NCBI GenBank assembly: GCA_020746995.1
Contig: JAGPXD010000003.1
Span: 4,402,001 to 4,466,000 of the forward strand
DNA from: Plectosphaerella cucumerina
Lineage: Eukaryota; Ascomycota; Sordariomycetes; Glomerellales; Plectosphaerellaceae
Reading direction: 5' to 3'
Length of the DNA stretch: 64,000 bases
The position numbers and the translations under genes were made by a program. Positions 33,124-43,857 of this stretch are shown one piece after another; the stretch's first letter is position 1; each line of letters starts with the position of its first letter. Under the pieces are notes generated by a model. That model made no database searches, was not told the DNA's origin, and saw nothing but the letters and a program-made list of their open reading frames with translations.

Positions 33124-35506
33124 TCATGCGTACGACTGCGCTTGGGATAGCCAGGTTTGCCGGCTCCCAGGTCTGCTGTCAGCACCGTCTTGGTACCCGT
33201 TCATAGCCGCGAACCCGGCCAGACTGAGGTCGTCGTCCAGGTCTAGCGACTGGTCGTGGCGAGAGGGACGTAGACCGTAGTTCACCGGCGGTGCCTGTGG
33301 TGCCCTGGGCCGCGTCTCATCAGTGTCCTCGTCGACCAAGACAACCATCCACACTCCGACAGCGCCGTTGCTGCCCACGAGGGGGGTGCAGTGTATCCAG
33401 CGCGGGCGGCCGTCGCTTGATGCTACCCCTGTCCTGGCCATCCATCGAATCTTTGCGGTGACGCCCTGCCCGCTGGCGAGGGCCTGCGTGATCCCGTCTC
33501 GCACGCGGTCCGAGCCGCCGATTTTGCTGAGGAAGGGAGATTGCAGGATACCCGGAACACGCAGTGATGGAGAGGCAAACAGGATGCGGAGACTGGGGTA
33601 GGGCCGGACCAAGAGGTAGTGTGTGTACTGTGGCACTCGGAGTTAGCCATGCCATTGCGTTTGGGGTCTAGTACGCGGTGTGTAGGAGCAAAGTGTTGGG
33701 GAGGACTTACGACACCTGCCAGACGTCCACTGGAAATTGTTGGAGACACCGGGGTGCTCCTTGAAGACCAAGACTCGTCTTTGATGAGGATCCGAGGTCG
33801 ATTCCAGTTGTGCGATCCGCCACCAGCGCCCGCGCCGTCGCGCCCTTGAGAGGGGTCATCTTGCTTAATGCGATACATATCGCCGCCATGCGTTCGTACG
33901 GCTTCGAGTTCAGCGGCGTTGAACATTTCGGTCAGATATCTGAACTCGTCTTCGTCTGGCTTCTTCTCCTGGTGGGTATCTTCTTCGTTGTGCTCGGGAG
34001 CATGGACCTCCGTCTCCGTAAGAGCCTCTTGCTCTTGGAGGAGGCGCTCCAGGCCTCGCAGGCCTGATGCCTCCTTGAGCAAGCCGGAGACGTCGACCTG
34101 GGCGCCGATGAAGTATCGAACAGTGCCCCTCGAGTCGTAGAGGGGCGCCATCATGAGTAGGTTCATGAAGGGAGAGCCGTCTCTGCGGTAGTTCAGGAAC
34201 GTTTCGTAGTGCTCCTTGCCCGCCGCCAGGGCCTCCCTGATCCTCTTGATGCTGGAAGGGTTGGTCTTGGGGCCTTGCAAGAAGCGACAGTTGCGGCCGA
34301 TGACATGGTTCATCCCGTACTGTGTGGTTTTGTAAAACTCTAATATGGGTCAGAAAACGGCAGAACGCAGGGCGGGAGATGACAAACCCTCGGAGGCGAA
34401 GACGATCGGATTGTCTTTGCGAGAAGGATCTGTCAGGCAGAAGACCTCGGCGAGGCCCTCGGACATCTCCCTCAGTTGTGTTGGCAGCGTCCCGGTAATG
34501 CGCCTCCTGATGGAAACGCTGACGGTCTGGGTCCATGTGCTCGTAATGTAGGCAGGCAGATCCTCTCGTGCCAGAGCTTCGAACGCCGCATCAGCCTTTT
34601 CCTGCAAGGCTGCATTTGCCGTGGCCCGGGGAGCATTATCTGTGAAGGAGAAGTCGTCCATCCGCTCGAGGGACGCGGTGATGGCGTTGGCGTACTTGAT
34701 GGCCCTCAGCGCCTTCGTGGCATCCAAGTAGTACGTCAGTAGCGGCAACGAGTCGGGCCTCGAGCTCGCTAGAAAGTCCGTGAACTGCCGGAGGAGGGAG
34801 AAGTCTTTGAAAATGGCGGCCAGGTGCTCCTTAGAAAAGAGCAGCTCAGAGTACACCTCCAGCGAGTGCTGTCTGACTGCCCCATTGTCGGGGACGACGA
34901 GATCATATGACCCGGGCTCGATCTCCTCGGCGGCAATGGGCTCCAGCCGATCAAAATCTTCCGCCCCCTTGGCCTGAAGGGGAAGAAGAGATGTGGCGTT
35001 CGTCTCATGAGAGGAGAGCGTGGAGTTGGCCCTGGACCTCGTGGATCTTGTCGGGGCACTTCGCTGTGGGCTCCACGAGTGTGCGCCGCGTGAAAGTCTG
35101 TTGCGGTTCACCACCAACTCCGGGGACTGCACCCGCCCTCGAACATGACTCGGGCTGGAATGGTCCAAGCTACTCATAGAAGCGTCAGCGAACTTTCCAT
35201 GTCACCTATTCACCATGAGGTAGGCACTTACGCTGTGTTGGCTCGTTCGGGTACCCTTGATGAGCTTTCGAGATCGCCTTGCGCATGTCCCTCGTCATGA
35301 GGAGCCCAGTTTGAGCCGTCATCCTCCCAAGGTCCAGTCTTTGAAGGGCCTCCTCCCGTCCGGCGCAATGGAATGTCTGGTATGTCGGCACCGGCGTCGG
35401 ACGCGCCACCGCTGCGGTTGCTGACCACCGGATGGCTCGTTAGGGGCTGGGCTCCATGTTCCTGCCGTTGGCGACGGCCGGATCTTTCCACAGACAAGTG
35501 GAACAT
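33124..35506 (-). CDS. RGS-LOV blue-light photoreceptor
   Basis: Predicted flavin-binding photoreceptor of the fungal RGS-LOV class (Botrytis BcLOV4 type). The model is complement(join(33124..33627,33711..34339,34388..35172,35232..35506)), 730 residues. Residues 1-180 are disordered and basic/Ser-rich. An RGS-like helical domain lies at about 180-320 (HSLEVYSELLFSKEHLAAIF, FLASSRPDSLPLLTYYLD). The LOV domain is about 330-437: GRNCRFLQ with the adduct-forming Cys371, FLNYRRDGSPFMNLL and YFIGAQVDVS supply the flavin-contact Asn and Gln residues. A charged linker (438-560) is followed by a PAS-like region (about 564-665: HYLLVRPYPSLRILFASPS ... RWIHCTPLVGSNGAVGVWMV). The last intron has two frame-compatible splice choices; I took GTAAGT/CACAG. 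The N-terminal start is the least certain part. Confidence 0.88.
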
Positions 35507-37460
35507 GCCGTTATACCTTCGAGCAGGTCGTCTCGAATCAATATTTGGGAACGCTAAGCAGCGGGCCTAGGTCTCAGTGTTGGGGGAACGTGGAGTGAAC
35601 GGAAAGACCCTGACATCTTCGCTGCTGGGAGCCGAGACCTTTTACTTATAGAATAAGAAAGCACCGTTGTGCAGACAAAGCAAGCTGGCAGAGTTTGGCA
35701 CATGCCACTTGAGGCGCCGGCCCTCCTGGACAACGTGTGTGGCGTGGACAGGGACTTGTGCAGCCAGCCTGCTCGCCCACCCAAGGCCACCGTCACCCGG
35801 GCTTTGGCCTTCTCGTCATATCTAGCCCCGGATGCTATCGGTCGCTAGTGAGGCCGAAGAAGAGGTCAAAGCGGGCATGCGTTCGATGTGGGATCAGGGC
35901 TGAAAAGCGCCGATCAGTCAGGTCCATCACGATGGGCATCGTTGGGAGACGAAGGTCACCTCAATTTCGGGCGGCGTCTTGCCGCGGTTCGCCGGCCACG
36001 CTCATCATGCCCATCACCAACCGAGCTTGTCGACGCCAGGCAAGACTAACACGTTCCCCGGCGACTAATTGGGATGGGCAATGGTTGCTAGTCATTCAAT
36101 GACCATGGCGGCGCCGACGACTGACGATGCGGCGTGGTCAGCGATGGACAACGGCGCCTGGTTAGCGGCAGGACTAAGGTATCGCGGGTTGCAAATACTT
36201 GCAATGCAACATTGGCGGTGGCCGGGCTTGCGTGTTTCCCTGCCCAGAAGCAGCCCGAAGAAGCAAATACGCGCCCAGAAAGGATGTCGAAGGATGAGGT
36301 GCGGAGTGTCCTATCCTCTCGGGCTAGACCCTTCCGCATGCCGGAGGACCCAGAGGACCCAGAGGTGGGATCGCGGACGTGGCCCGGGCCACCTTTTCAG
36401 GGTACAGGCATCGAAGCCAGGCTTCCCCTCTTGGACGGGCTGGACGGCTCCTATGATGTACAGAGCCGTTGAGCGGGGACAGCGACGGAACCCCGATCCA
36501 GAGGCGATGGTCAATATGACGAGCATCGGCGATCAGACCGTGCAACTGCGCCGCAAGTAGAAGCCGACAGGGGATGGCGGGGGCACTGTATTTCTTTTCC
36601 CACTCAGATCTCCATCCTACTCGGACGAAAAGGGGTAGTGAGTGATTTGCAAAGACGCCTGTACCTTGTAGATGGGACGCCGTGACAATGGATGATGGAT
36701 GGACGAGATGGGACCGTTCGCAGTCGAGCGGGAGCGCGCCGTTCAGGCACAGCCGCAAGTCCTGCCGAACTCGTACTCGTCCGCCGTACATGCATGGTAT
36801 GCCTGTCTTGTCGTCAGGTACCAAGCGTCAAAAGCTGCTGCCTCCTGACTGGACATGTCGCCGCACCTGGATGATGAGATGACACCTCTGGATGGCCTCT
36901 CCGTAGTACTTTTTACTTTTGTCACTTGGCGCGCCCGGCGTCTAGCTTGTAGTTTAAGAATCATGCTGAGAATATGAATCTGCTACCCATGTTTATGGCT
37001 GCGAGCCACTTTGCGAATGAATACCTATACGCCTACCCCAGCAACATGAGGCCCCAATCGCTTTGTAGGCGAATTTGCGCGAGCCCAGGTCTCCTGATGA
37101 CCCTCGCCGCTCAATGGCAGTTTCCTCCTCATCACCCCCAATCCGTCATGACACCGAGGCCCGATAGTAGGAGCAAAACCCGCCCGCGTGTCATGATGTT
37201 CAATAAAGCCCAAATGTGTGATAAAAGACCAACGCCAGCCCATGCTGATTCGAGGCCGAATAGCCCACCCAGCCAAAGGCAGGGTATTCCGCTGCGCCGA
37301 CTGTCCCCTGCTCCGCTCCTGCCTCCCCGTGGCCATGGTTCCCGTTAAATCATGCAGTCCCGTGATTCTCCGTCTCGGCTCCGACCTATCGCCCTTGCAA
37401 CCGGCCTGCTCGCCAACAGTCTTGAAGCCCGTCCCCAATGTCGTTTTCGCTGTTCTGGGG
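35507..37460. promoter_or_regulatory. Long upstream region of the RGS-LOV gene
   Basis: About 1.95 kb between the RGS-LOV start and the CDH1 stop, both on the minus strand, so most of it should be upstream control DNA or a long 5' UTR. Open frames up to about 165 codons occur on both strands but overlap one another and show no domain. A cluster of CGAT/GATC words lies at 35884-35941. A short direct repeat (GGACCCAGA twice) is near 36345. Confidence 0.4.
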
Positions 37461-39394
37461 CTACCGGATGACGCCCCAGTCAGAGAGTCTGCCGCCCCCG
37501 TCGTTGTCGTCCCGAGCGCCTGGCCGCCTGCCGAACACGTTCCAGAACCGAAGTGTCTCATCCCCAGCCCCGGTCACAATGGTCCGGCCATCGGGACTCA
37601 TGGCTAGGTAGAGCACTCTGTACGTGTGCCCGGTCAGACTGGCGACCTGCGTCATGGAGGGGTACTTCCAGACAACGATCTGGTTCTGGCTGTATCCATG
37701 TGTCGACACGATTTCGTTGGAGTTTTTGGACCAGGCCAGGTTGCAGACCTGGCTGCCGGTGTCGATCTCGTTGATGACGGAACCACGAACCGTGTCGTGG
37801 AAGATGATGCGCCTGTCCGCAGTGCCACCTCCTGAAGCCAAGAGACCACGTTGGTGAGGTGACCATGAGATGGCCTTGACGGCTGCCGTGTGATCCGAGA
37901 ATTTCCAAAGCGGTGTTTCCGACAGCTTATCCCAGACCATGAGTTTGTTGTCGTTCCCGCCGCTGGCAAGCTGTCCGTCGTCGCAGTTCCACCGAAGACC
38001 GCAAACCTCCTGCTTGTGACCCACCAACCGCCGCAGCCATTGATCAGGGGCCCTGACATCGCGGTGGTAGATGGACCTATCCCTAGAACCAGACGTGAGG
38101 ATATGGCTGTTCCACGCAAGCGAACCCACCCTGGCTGTGTGGCCAGTCATGGTTCGCAGACGTCTCGTCTTCTCTGCGTCCCAAATCTGCACCAGCCCCT
38201 TGCCAGTGCCGATAGCGATGTGGGTGCCCTTCTGGATCCAGGAGACACTGGTGACGGTGTCATCCTCTAGCGTGCACAGCTTGTTGACACGACTCGTCTG
38301 TGCATTCCACATGTACACACTCTGGCCCAGCCCAACTCCCAGAACATTGGCGCTGCCCCAATCTACCAGGTTCAAGTAGAAATCGTCGGCAAGATCGGGT
38401 GCATCCAGGACCTTGTATGGGATCTTGCTGACCGTTCTCGGCTGGCGCCGAGGACTCAGGAGCATCTGCTGGCTCCCGAAGCGAACGGGTGATAAACTGT
38501 AAATCTCGGCCCGCGTGTCGAGGTTGGGCCCATGCCTGCTCTGTGGCGTTCTTGAGGGTGTCAGATGGCCGCCGCTGTGATTGCGCGGCGACATGTATGA
38601 GAATAGGTTCTTATGCGGGGTTGAGGGCGTCAAAGACGAAGGGAGGGATGAGGTTGAGGCGTTGTTTGGCGGGGTTCCGGATCTCGTGCCATCGTGTCCA
38701 CCGGAGTGAGCAGACGGGATGCCGCGGTCACTCGACAGAGATGCTGACGGCGCTTGCGGGATCGAGCCCTCGAAGAGCTCGGCGCGGAGGAGAGAAGAGA
38801 AGGTTCGATTGGCCTCCTCAGCTAGAGAGTTGACTTTTGTCAGCCTACGGCAACAATCAAGGGGGGATCGGACATGAGGGCCTACTCTTTTGGAAATGCA
38901 GCTCGCCGTGGGGTGTTCGTTTCTTCTGCCGTGACGGCGTAGCTGGCGAACCGTCTTCGTGGAGCAAGCTGAAGCTCGCCTGCAAATCCTGTCCGGACCG
39001 AGACGGAATGAACCTGAATACGACTCGGTGGTCAGTTGATGCTAAATGGCAACTGATACAGCACGGTGGTGACGCACCTGTCGCCGTTAATTCGCTGGCG
39101 TTTCCGAGACGGACTGGCTCCTGGTGTGCTTTCGCGCTGTGGTCGGTTCATCTCGCGAAGCAGTGCGCTCTCGACTGCCTCAGGGTCAAGGGCTGGCCTC
39201 GATGCATCGCCGGCCTGTCTGGTGTTCCGTAGATTCCTCGCATTGGAGCTGTCGAGGTGCTGCCTTGTTGTTTCTAGCCGACCCCTTTCGGACGACGGTG
39301 GCGGCGGGGTTGCGAAGCGAGCGGGATTCGAGGTATCGGGTTGCTTGGTCATGGCAGCGACTGCCGCGACATCGTCGGCGACCGCGGCAGTCAT
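37461..39394 (-). CDS. CDH1: APC/C activator Cdh1 (Fizzy-related, WD40)
   Basis: Substrate-recognition co-activator of the anaphase-promoting complex; drives degradation of mitotic cyclins and holds G1. The model is complement(join(37461..38821,38886..39013,39078..39394)), 601 residues. The C-box is DRFIPSR (from Asp105), split by an intron after the Arg codon. The KVLDAPDLADDFYLNLVDW motif precedes seven WD40 blades (for example GHTARVGSLAWNSHILTSGS, KFSDHTAAVKAISWSPHQRG). The protein ends in Ile-Arg, the IR tail that docks on APC3. Many Ser/Thr-Pro sites in the N-terminal half fit CDK control. A downstream in-frame ATG at 39352 has a better context, so the first 14 residues are uncertain. 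Cdc20 is excluded by the overall N-terminus, where ESTPGASPSRKRQRINGDRF leads into the C-box as in Cdh1. Confidence 0.92.
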
Positions 39395-41082
39395 GACGAG
39401 CTGCAACGAAGGACCGGGAATCGTGGTGTCGCGATGAGGTCAGGTCGGTCGCGGGCTGATGGGTGGGTGGTTTCTTGCGGGTTCTTCGAACGTTGCAACA
39501 GGAATGATGGTGGTCGGCCCAGTTGCATGCGCCGCAAGAACCTGCACGGCTGAACTGAACTGGCGGTAATAATGTCGGGCGAGTTACTCGGTGCAGCTGG
39601 GAGCGATCGGGAGGGAGGTTGTGAGATTGCGGCAATGGGTGCAGGTGTTGGAGCACCCAAGGTTGGATGGGATTTGGAGGTTGGTCACAGTGAAGGTCAA
39701 CAGCCCGGGCGCCTGTGGCAGGTAGTACAGTAGGACGGGCTCTCCCGTCTTGAGGTGTCGGTCGACCACCTTGGGTGGAGGAGGCGTCTCCCTGCACAGT
39801 CACTGGCCTCAGCCTTCACACGACGTGGTTGGCGCGTGAGTGGGTGGGACCCTCAGCCACCAACAATTGTCAGAGTACCCGGCATGTACCTTCAGCTCTT
39901 TAGAGCTGACTTTCCCGTACTTATCGCAAGATATCCTTGTGCAAATTGATCTTAGTCGGGTAGCTAACAAGACGAAGTCTCCAGTCCAGCATCATGGCCA
40001 TCATCACGATTTCCCAGCGCAGAAGTCCGTCATCAGTTGCAAGCGTGAGGTACTTGCCTCGACTTTGGTTGTGCTCCGTTCTGGTCGTGCGCGAGCTTGC
40101 AGATGCGCTGTGGGCTTGTTGTGGTCGCGACTGTCGCGACCAGTGGACGCGGCCTGTGAACGCGGCTGCAGGGAGGTCACAATAAACACAGGAGCTGTGA
40201 TCGGTGGATACATCAGACTGCTGATGACTAGTCACAGATATGAGGGGCATACAATCGAGTTGGGCCACGATAGAATCATACAGCTCGGCCAAGCCTGACT
40301 CCCTGAACGTAACTTAGACAGAGTCGACAACGGCAGTTACACAACCCTCTGTGATGCCCTGTCCAGTCTGTTTTCGAGACACAACCTGCTGATTGTTGCT
40401 AGAAACCTCCCGATAAGTTGAAGACACTTCACTTCTGTCGCTATTCCAGCACGCATTTCCCAAATCATGCCGAACTGCACGTCGTACTGTGTTCACCTGA
40501 TAGTTCAAGTTCTAGAAAAGACATACACACCTTGACGCCTCGGGATGAGGTTTGTTGTGATGGTCTATTTAGGCTGTGGAGCTGCCCATTTCGAAGTCGC
40601 TGGTTCATCAACAACCCGCGCGAAATGTGCACGACGGCCATGATGCCGTCAAGTCTGATGATTGGCTACACGCCCTCTGGGGATCCATTAACGCGTCGCG
40701 GTTCCCCCCCTGGCACGGAATATTACAGGCGGCAATCTACACGCGTCGTGCGGTGACTGCGGCCGCGGGAAATGATTGGGCTACGCCCGCCCTTGGCTGA
40801 CACAAGCTTCGGCGCGCCACTCGCACGGGCTCTCAGTCTCCTTGGACACCTCCCTTGATGTTTACCAAACATCCACGAGCCAGGTTCATTGATTCGACGA
40901 AACAGGATCTACGGGGGACAGGGAGGAGTGGACTTCCAAAGTGTTCGATTAGATAATTCTAGTACCACGGCTTGCTTGAATGAGGAAACTAAACGCTATG
41001 TCATACTTTCAAGAGATACAAGGCTCGTCCCAAAACCAGGCTCATAATAATACTGTCGTTCCAGGAAACATGCAAGGACTCT
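39395..41082. promoter_or_regulatory. CDH1 upstream region
   Basis: About 1.7 kb between the CDH1 start and the GPC1 stop (both minus). It contains a perfect 9-bp inverted repeat at 40123-40141 and two ACGCGT (MluI-box type) words at 40691 and 40741. Open frames here show no recognisable domains. Confidence 0.4.
40123..40141. repeat. Perfect inverted repeat, 9-bp arms, 1-bp spacer
   Basis: GGTCGCGAC and GTCGCGACC are separated by one T. Each arm contains the palindrome TCGCGA. It lies about 730 bp upstream of the CDH1 start and could be a dimeric protein-binding site. Confidence 0.5.
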
Positions 41083-42681
41083 TCATTGTTCAAACCCAGT
41101 CGCTGTTCGCTCCCTTGCCACATCCTTGGCGCCGCCATCAATACCCGTGGCCACCGCATGCGGCCGTACATCCTCGCTGAGAGAAGGAATCTGGTCCATG
41201 CCTATAGTCGGCTGGTCCTGGCCTGAAGAAGCCGACATATCAACTGACCCGTCGGGTTGAGGCGTTGCCAGCGGCGAATGGCCAGGAAGATCGGGGCTGT
41301 TCTGCCACTTGGTCACTTCAGCCTTGAGAGCATCGAGCTCACTCTGGAAGCGCTTCCCGAAAACGTCAATGTAGTATGTCGAGCCGTTGTAGATGCTCCA
41401 CACGAAGACGAAGAGCAGGAAAGCCGCCGATGCATGCCGACTGAGGAACCAGATTGGGCACGGCAGCATAGTCAGCACAGCGTAGCTGTATTGAATGCCC
41501 ATGAAAGCGGGCTCCTGCAGTGCCGCAGGAAGCGAAAGGATGAACCTGCCGATCCAGACCTTGGAATAGGAACGGCGCAGCCATGTGAAGGAGGTTGGGC
41601 GCCCGGCAGCAATCTTTTCCCGGCGACGTACGGTGATGAAGAAGTAGTACGTAAGCTGCCAGACGGCGTACGGGATCGAACTCCAGGCAAGCATCGACAC
41701 GAGGTTTCCGTAGGCAGTCGGCGAGCCTGCGGGAGAGTGCTTGATGGTCCAGATGGCGGGGAAGCGGACCCTTTGCAGCTCGTCTGGCCAAAGGTGAACC
41801 ATGCAGTGCAGGGTTGCGCATGGCATAATGTGGATGAAGAGGGATGTGACCTTGTCGAAGCTGTGAAACACGAGAGAGTTCCTCCACATGATGATGGCGA
41901 CTGCGTTGTTGCCGAATGCGAGGCAGTAAGTGGCCATGAAGAGCCGTTTCGAGTTTGGAAATGCCCACACAGTGAGCATGAGCAAGCCATTGACGAAATA
42001 GCAGAGGTCGGCCAGGAAGTAGTGCATGCCGCGACGGTGATAAGTGAAGAAGCGGATGGGCATGAAGTAGAGGAGTTGCGCCGTGTACCACAAGTGGAAC
42101 CATTCGGGGTAGCCCGCGATCAGGTAGCCGCTTATGAAGATGTTCATGACGCCACATATGAAGGACACCTTCTCGCGGAGGGTGATGACCTTCGTGTCGT
42201 TCCACTGCTTGCCCAGCTTGTCCACACCGCGGCGCATGCGCGCGCGGTACCGGTCGAGCTGTTCCTCAGCGGTTGGCGCGCGGCGACGCCACTCCTCAAC
42301 CATGCGTTCCCGCGCATGCTGGCTCTTGGATTTGATGGCATCCCTGGACTTGCGCACTTTTCGGGTCTGGGCCGAGATGCCTTTCTGTATCTTCTCCAAC
42401 TGTTGTGGGAGCGCAAAGTTGTCGAGAATGTCCAGCATGGAAATCCTGTCGAGCGGCGGAAAAGCTTCCCAGTCTTCATGGTACGAGCTGCTCCCAGAAA
42501 ACGACGGGTTCCTAGACAGACGAGGCGTTCCCGGAGTGACGGGCTCCATCAGAGGTGTCAGGGGGGCATATTGATCAGGCGGCGATGAGCTCAGGGAGTT
42601 GGTGTCGTGTCCATCATAGTTGTCCGCGTCAGGATTGTCGTCGCCAGCCCTCGGGATGTCGATGGGGTTGCTCTCGGCCAT
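41083..42681 (-). CDS. GPC1: Glycerophosphocholine acyltransferase Gpc1
   Basis: Multispan membrane enzyme that acylates glycerophosphocholine with acyl-CoA to lysophosphatidylcholine, part of phosphatidylcholine recycling (family DUF2838; yeast YGR149W). It is an intronless frame of 532 residues from the ATG at 42681 (context GCTGCCATGG); an upstream in-frame ATG at 42804 is less likely. Residues 1-190 are cytosolic, with a coiled coil (QQLEKIQKGISAQTRKVRKS). About eight hydrophobic segments follow from residue 190 to 450. Family landmarks are FFTYHRRGMHYFLADLCYF, NSLVFHSFDKVTSLFIHIMP, HLWPDELQR and YGSTYYIDVFGKRF-like SIYNGSTYYIDVFGKRFQ. The C-terminus is polar. It is divergent from SMC1. 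Confidence 0.9.
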   Translation of the reverse strand: MAESNPIDIPRAGDDNPDADNYDGHDTNSLSSSPPDQYAPLTPLMEPVTPGTPRLSRNPSFSGSSSYHEDWEAFPPLDRISMLDILDNFALPQQLEKIQKGISAQTRKVRKSRDAIKSKSQHARERMVEEWRRRAPTAEEQLDRYRARMRRGVDKLGKQWNDTKVITLREKVSFICGVMNIFISGYLIAGYPEWFHLWYTAQLLYFMPIRFFTYHRRGMHYFLADLCYFVNGLLMLTVWAFPNSKRLFMATYCLAFGNNAVAIIMWRNSLVFHSFDKVTSLFIHIMPCATLHCMVHLWPDELQRVRFPAIWTIKHSPAGSPTAYGNLVSMLAWSSIPYAVWQLTYYFFITVRRREKIAAGRPTSFTWLRRSYSKVWIGRFILSLPAALQEPAFMGIQYSYAVLTMLPCPIWFLSRHASAAFLLFVFVWSIYNGSTYYIDVFGKRFQSELDALKAEVTKWQNSPDLPGHSPLATPQPDGSVDMSASSGQDQPTIGMDQIPSLSEDVRPHAVATGIDGGAKDVARERTATGFEQ

Positions 42682-43857
42682 GGCAGCGGTTGTGCGGGGT
42701 TCAGCTTGGATCGGTCGAGCAAATGGCGGAGTCGCCTGCAACGTTGATGTTAGCAAGAGTTCAAGGCGTTGCTGGTGCTGTGGTGCCAGGAACGGCGAGT
42801 GCATACCTTTCGGTTGAGTCGATTTACTCGATCCTAGTGCCCTAGCTTCTCGAGCCTGAGCAGCTTCCAGGCGTAGGTAGCGGTGAGCGCTCGACGTATG
42901 TCGATTCGAGAGTGTCTATGGCGGTGAGCTTGCTAGACGGGTCGAGACAGGCAGCTCAACCAAATGTGTTGAGGCAGCTCGGCGACGTGTCGAACGAAGA
43001 TTGAGGTTGTCGAAATCCGTTCAAGATGTAAGGTAAACGCCCTGGAGACTTCCGCGGACATGAGGCTTGCTGCTCCGGTGTCACCTGGGACGGGACTCGT
43101 GATGGCAGGTGCCCAGGCAATCGCCTAGTTGCTAGGTTCTCCTTGGAATATGATGAGATGCACGTGCCGACTTCTCGACGAAGACTGGCCGCCGATCCAA
43201 GGCACGACGTCACATGCAGTGCTGCAAGGAAGTACAGTGCGGCAGATAGGCCACTGTGCACTGTAACCCCGAAACCCAGGTCCCACCAACGATGATGCCT
43301 CTTCTTGCTTGTGTGCGTAACTACTAGAAGCTCAGATTGATGCAGTAGAAAACATAAAGCAAACCTTCTCAGAGAATCCAGCTTCAGTGTTGTTTCTGGT
43401 AATCGGATGTAATTACATGCGTACTTGGGCAAGTACGATTACCTGCCATATCAAATAGCAACCTTCCTTCGGAGCTCAGAATTCGAAGCGAGTCGCTTGA
43501 TTAGTCATCGATCCAGCAATTAGGCGGGGCAACGGTAGAAGCGCGCTAGGTGAATAAGTGCAGCACTGACCTATTCCGCGTCGCGTCGCATTACCTTGTC
43601 GCGCGTGGGGAGCCCTTGAAGCCATCATCGCAACAGACATCGACAGCCTGCCCGACGCCGCAAAATGCTGCCCGTCTCGTCAGGAACCCAGATTCGCCTA
43701 AACATTTCGTTCCCGCAACTTTCCACCATTTAGGCAACCGAAGACACACCAGGGCGCGTCCCCCTACTAAAGCTGTTCTTCTTGCGACTGAGGAAGCCCC
43801 GACCGTCGCTCGATATAGACAACTCCTTGTACCGAATGCGCAACCTTTGACATCAAG
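42682..43857. other. Divergent promoter region, GPC1 / SMC1
   Basis: About 1.18 kb between divergent starts. It includes a CG-word cluster (CGCGTCGCGTCGC) near 43567, upstream of SMC1. No gene is seen; the 158-codon minus-strand frame at 42956..43432 has no domain. Confidence 0.45.

Noticed and set aside
36069..36824. Two overlapping 160-codon frames upstream of the RGS-LOV gene
   Set aside because: They overlap on opposite strands, have no domain, and frames of this length arise by chance in GC-rich DNA.
40561..40620. Possible tRNA-like B-box (GGTTCATCAAC) in the CDH1 upstream region
   Set aside because: No matching A-box or cloverleaf arms could be drawn around it.
41257..42588. Antisense open frame of 443 codons opposite GPC1
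   Set aside because: It is a shadow of the GC-rich codon usage of GPC1; the sense frame has the full set of family motifs and the antisense product has none.
42956..43432. 158-codon minus-strand frame in the GPC1/SMC1 promoter
   Set aside because: No domain, poor start context and placed where two promoters are expected.
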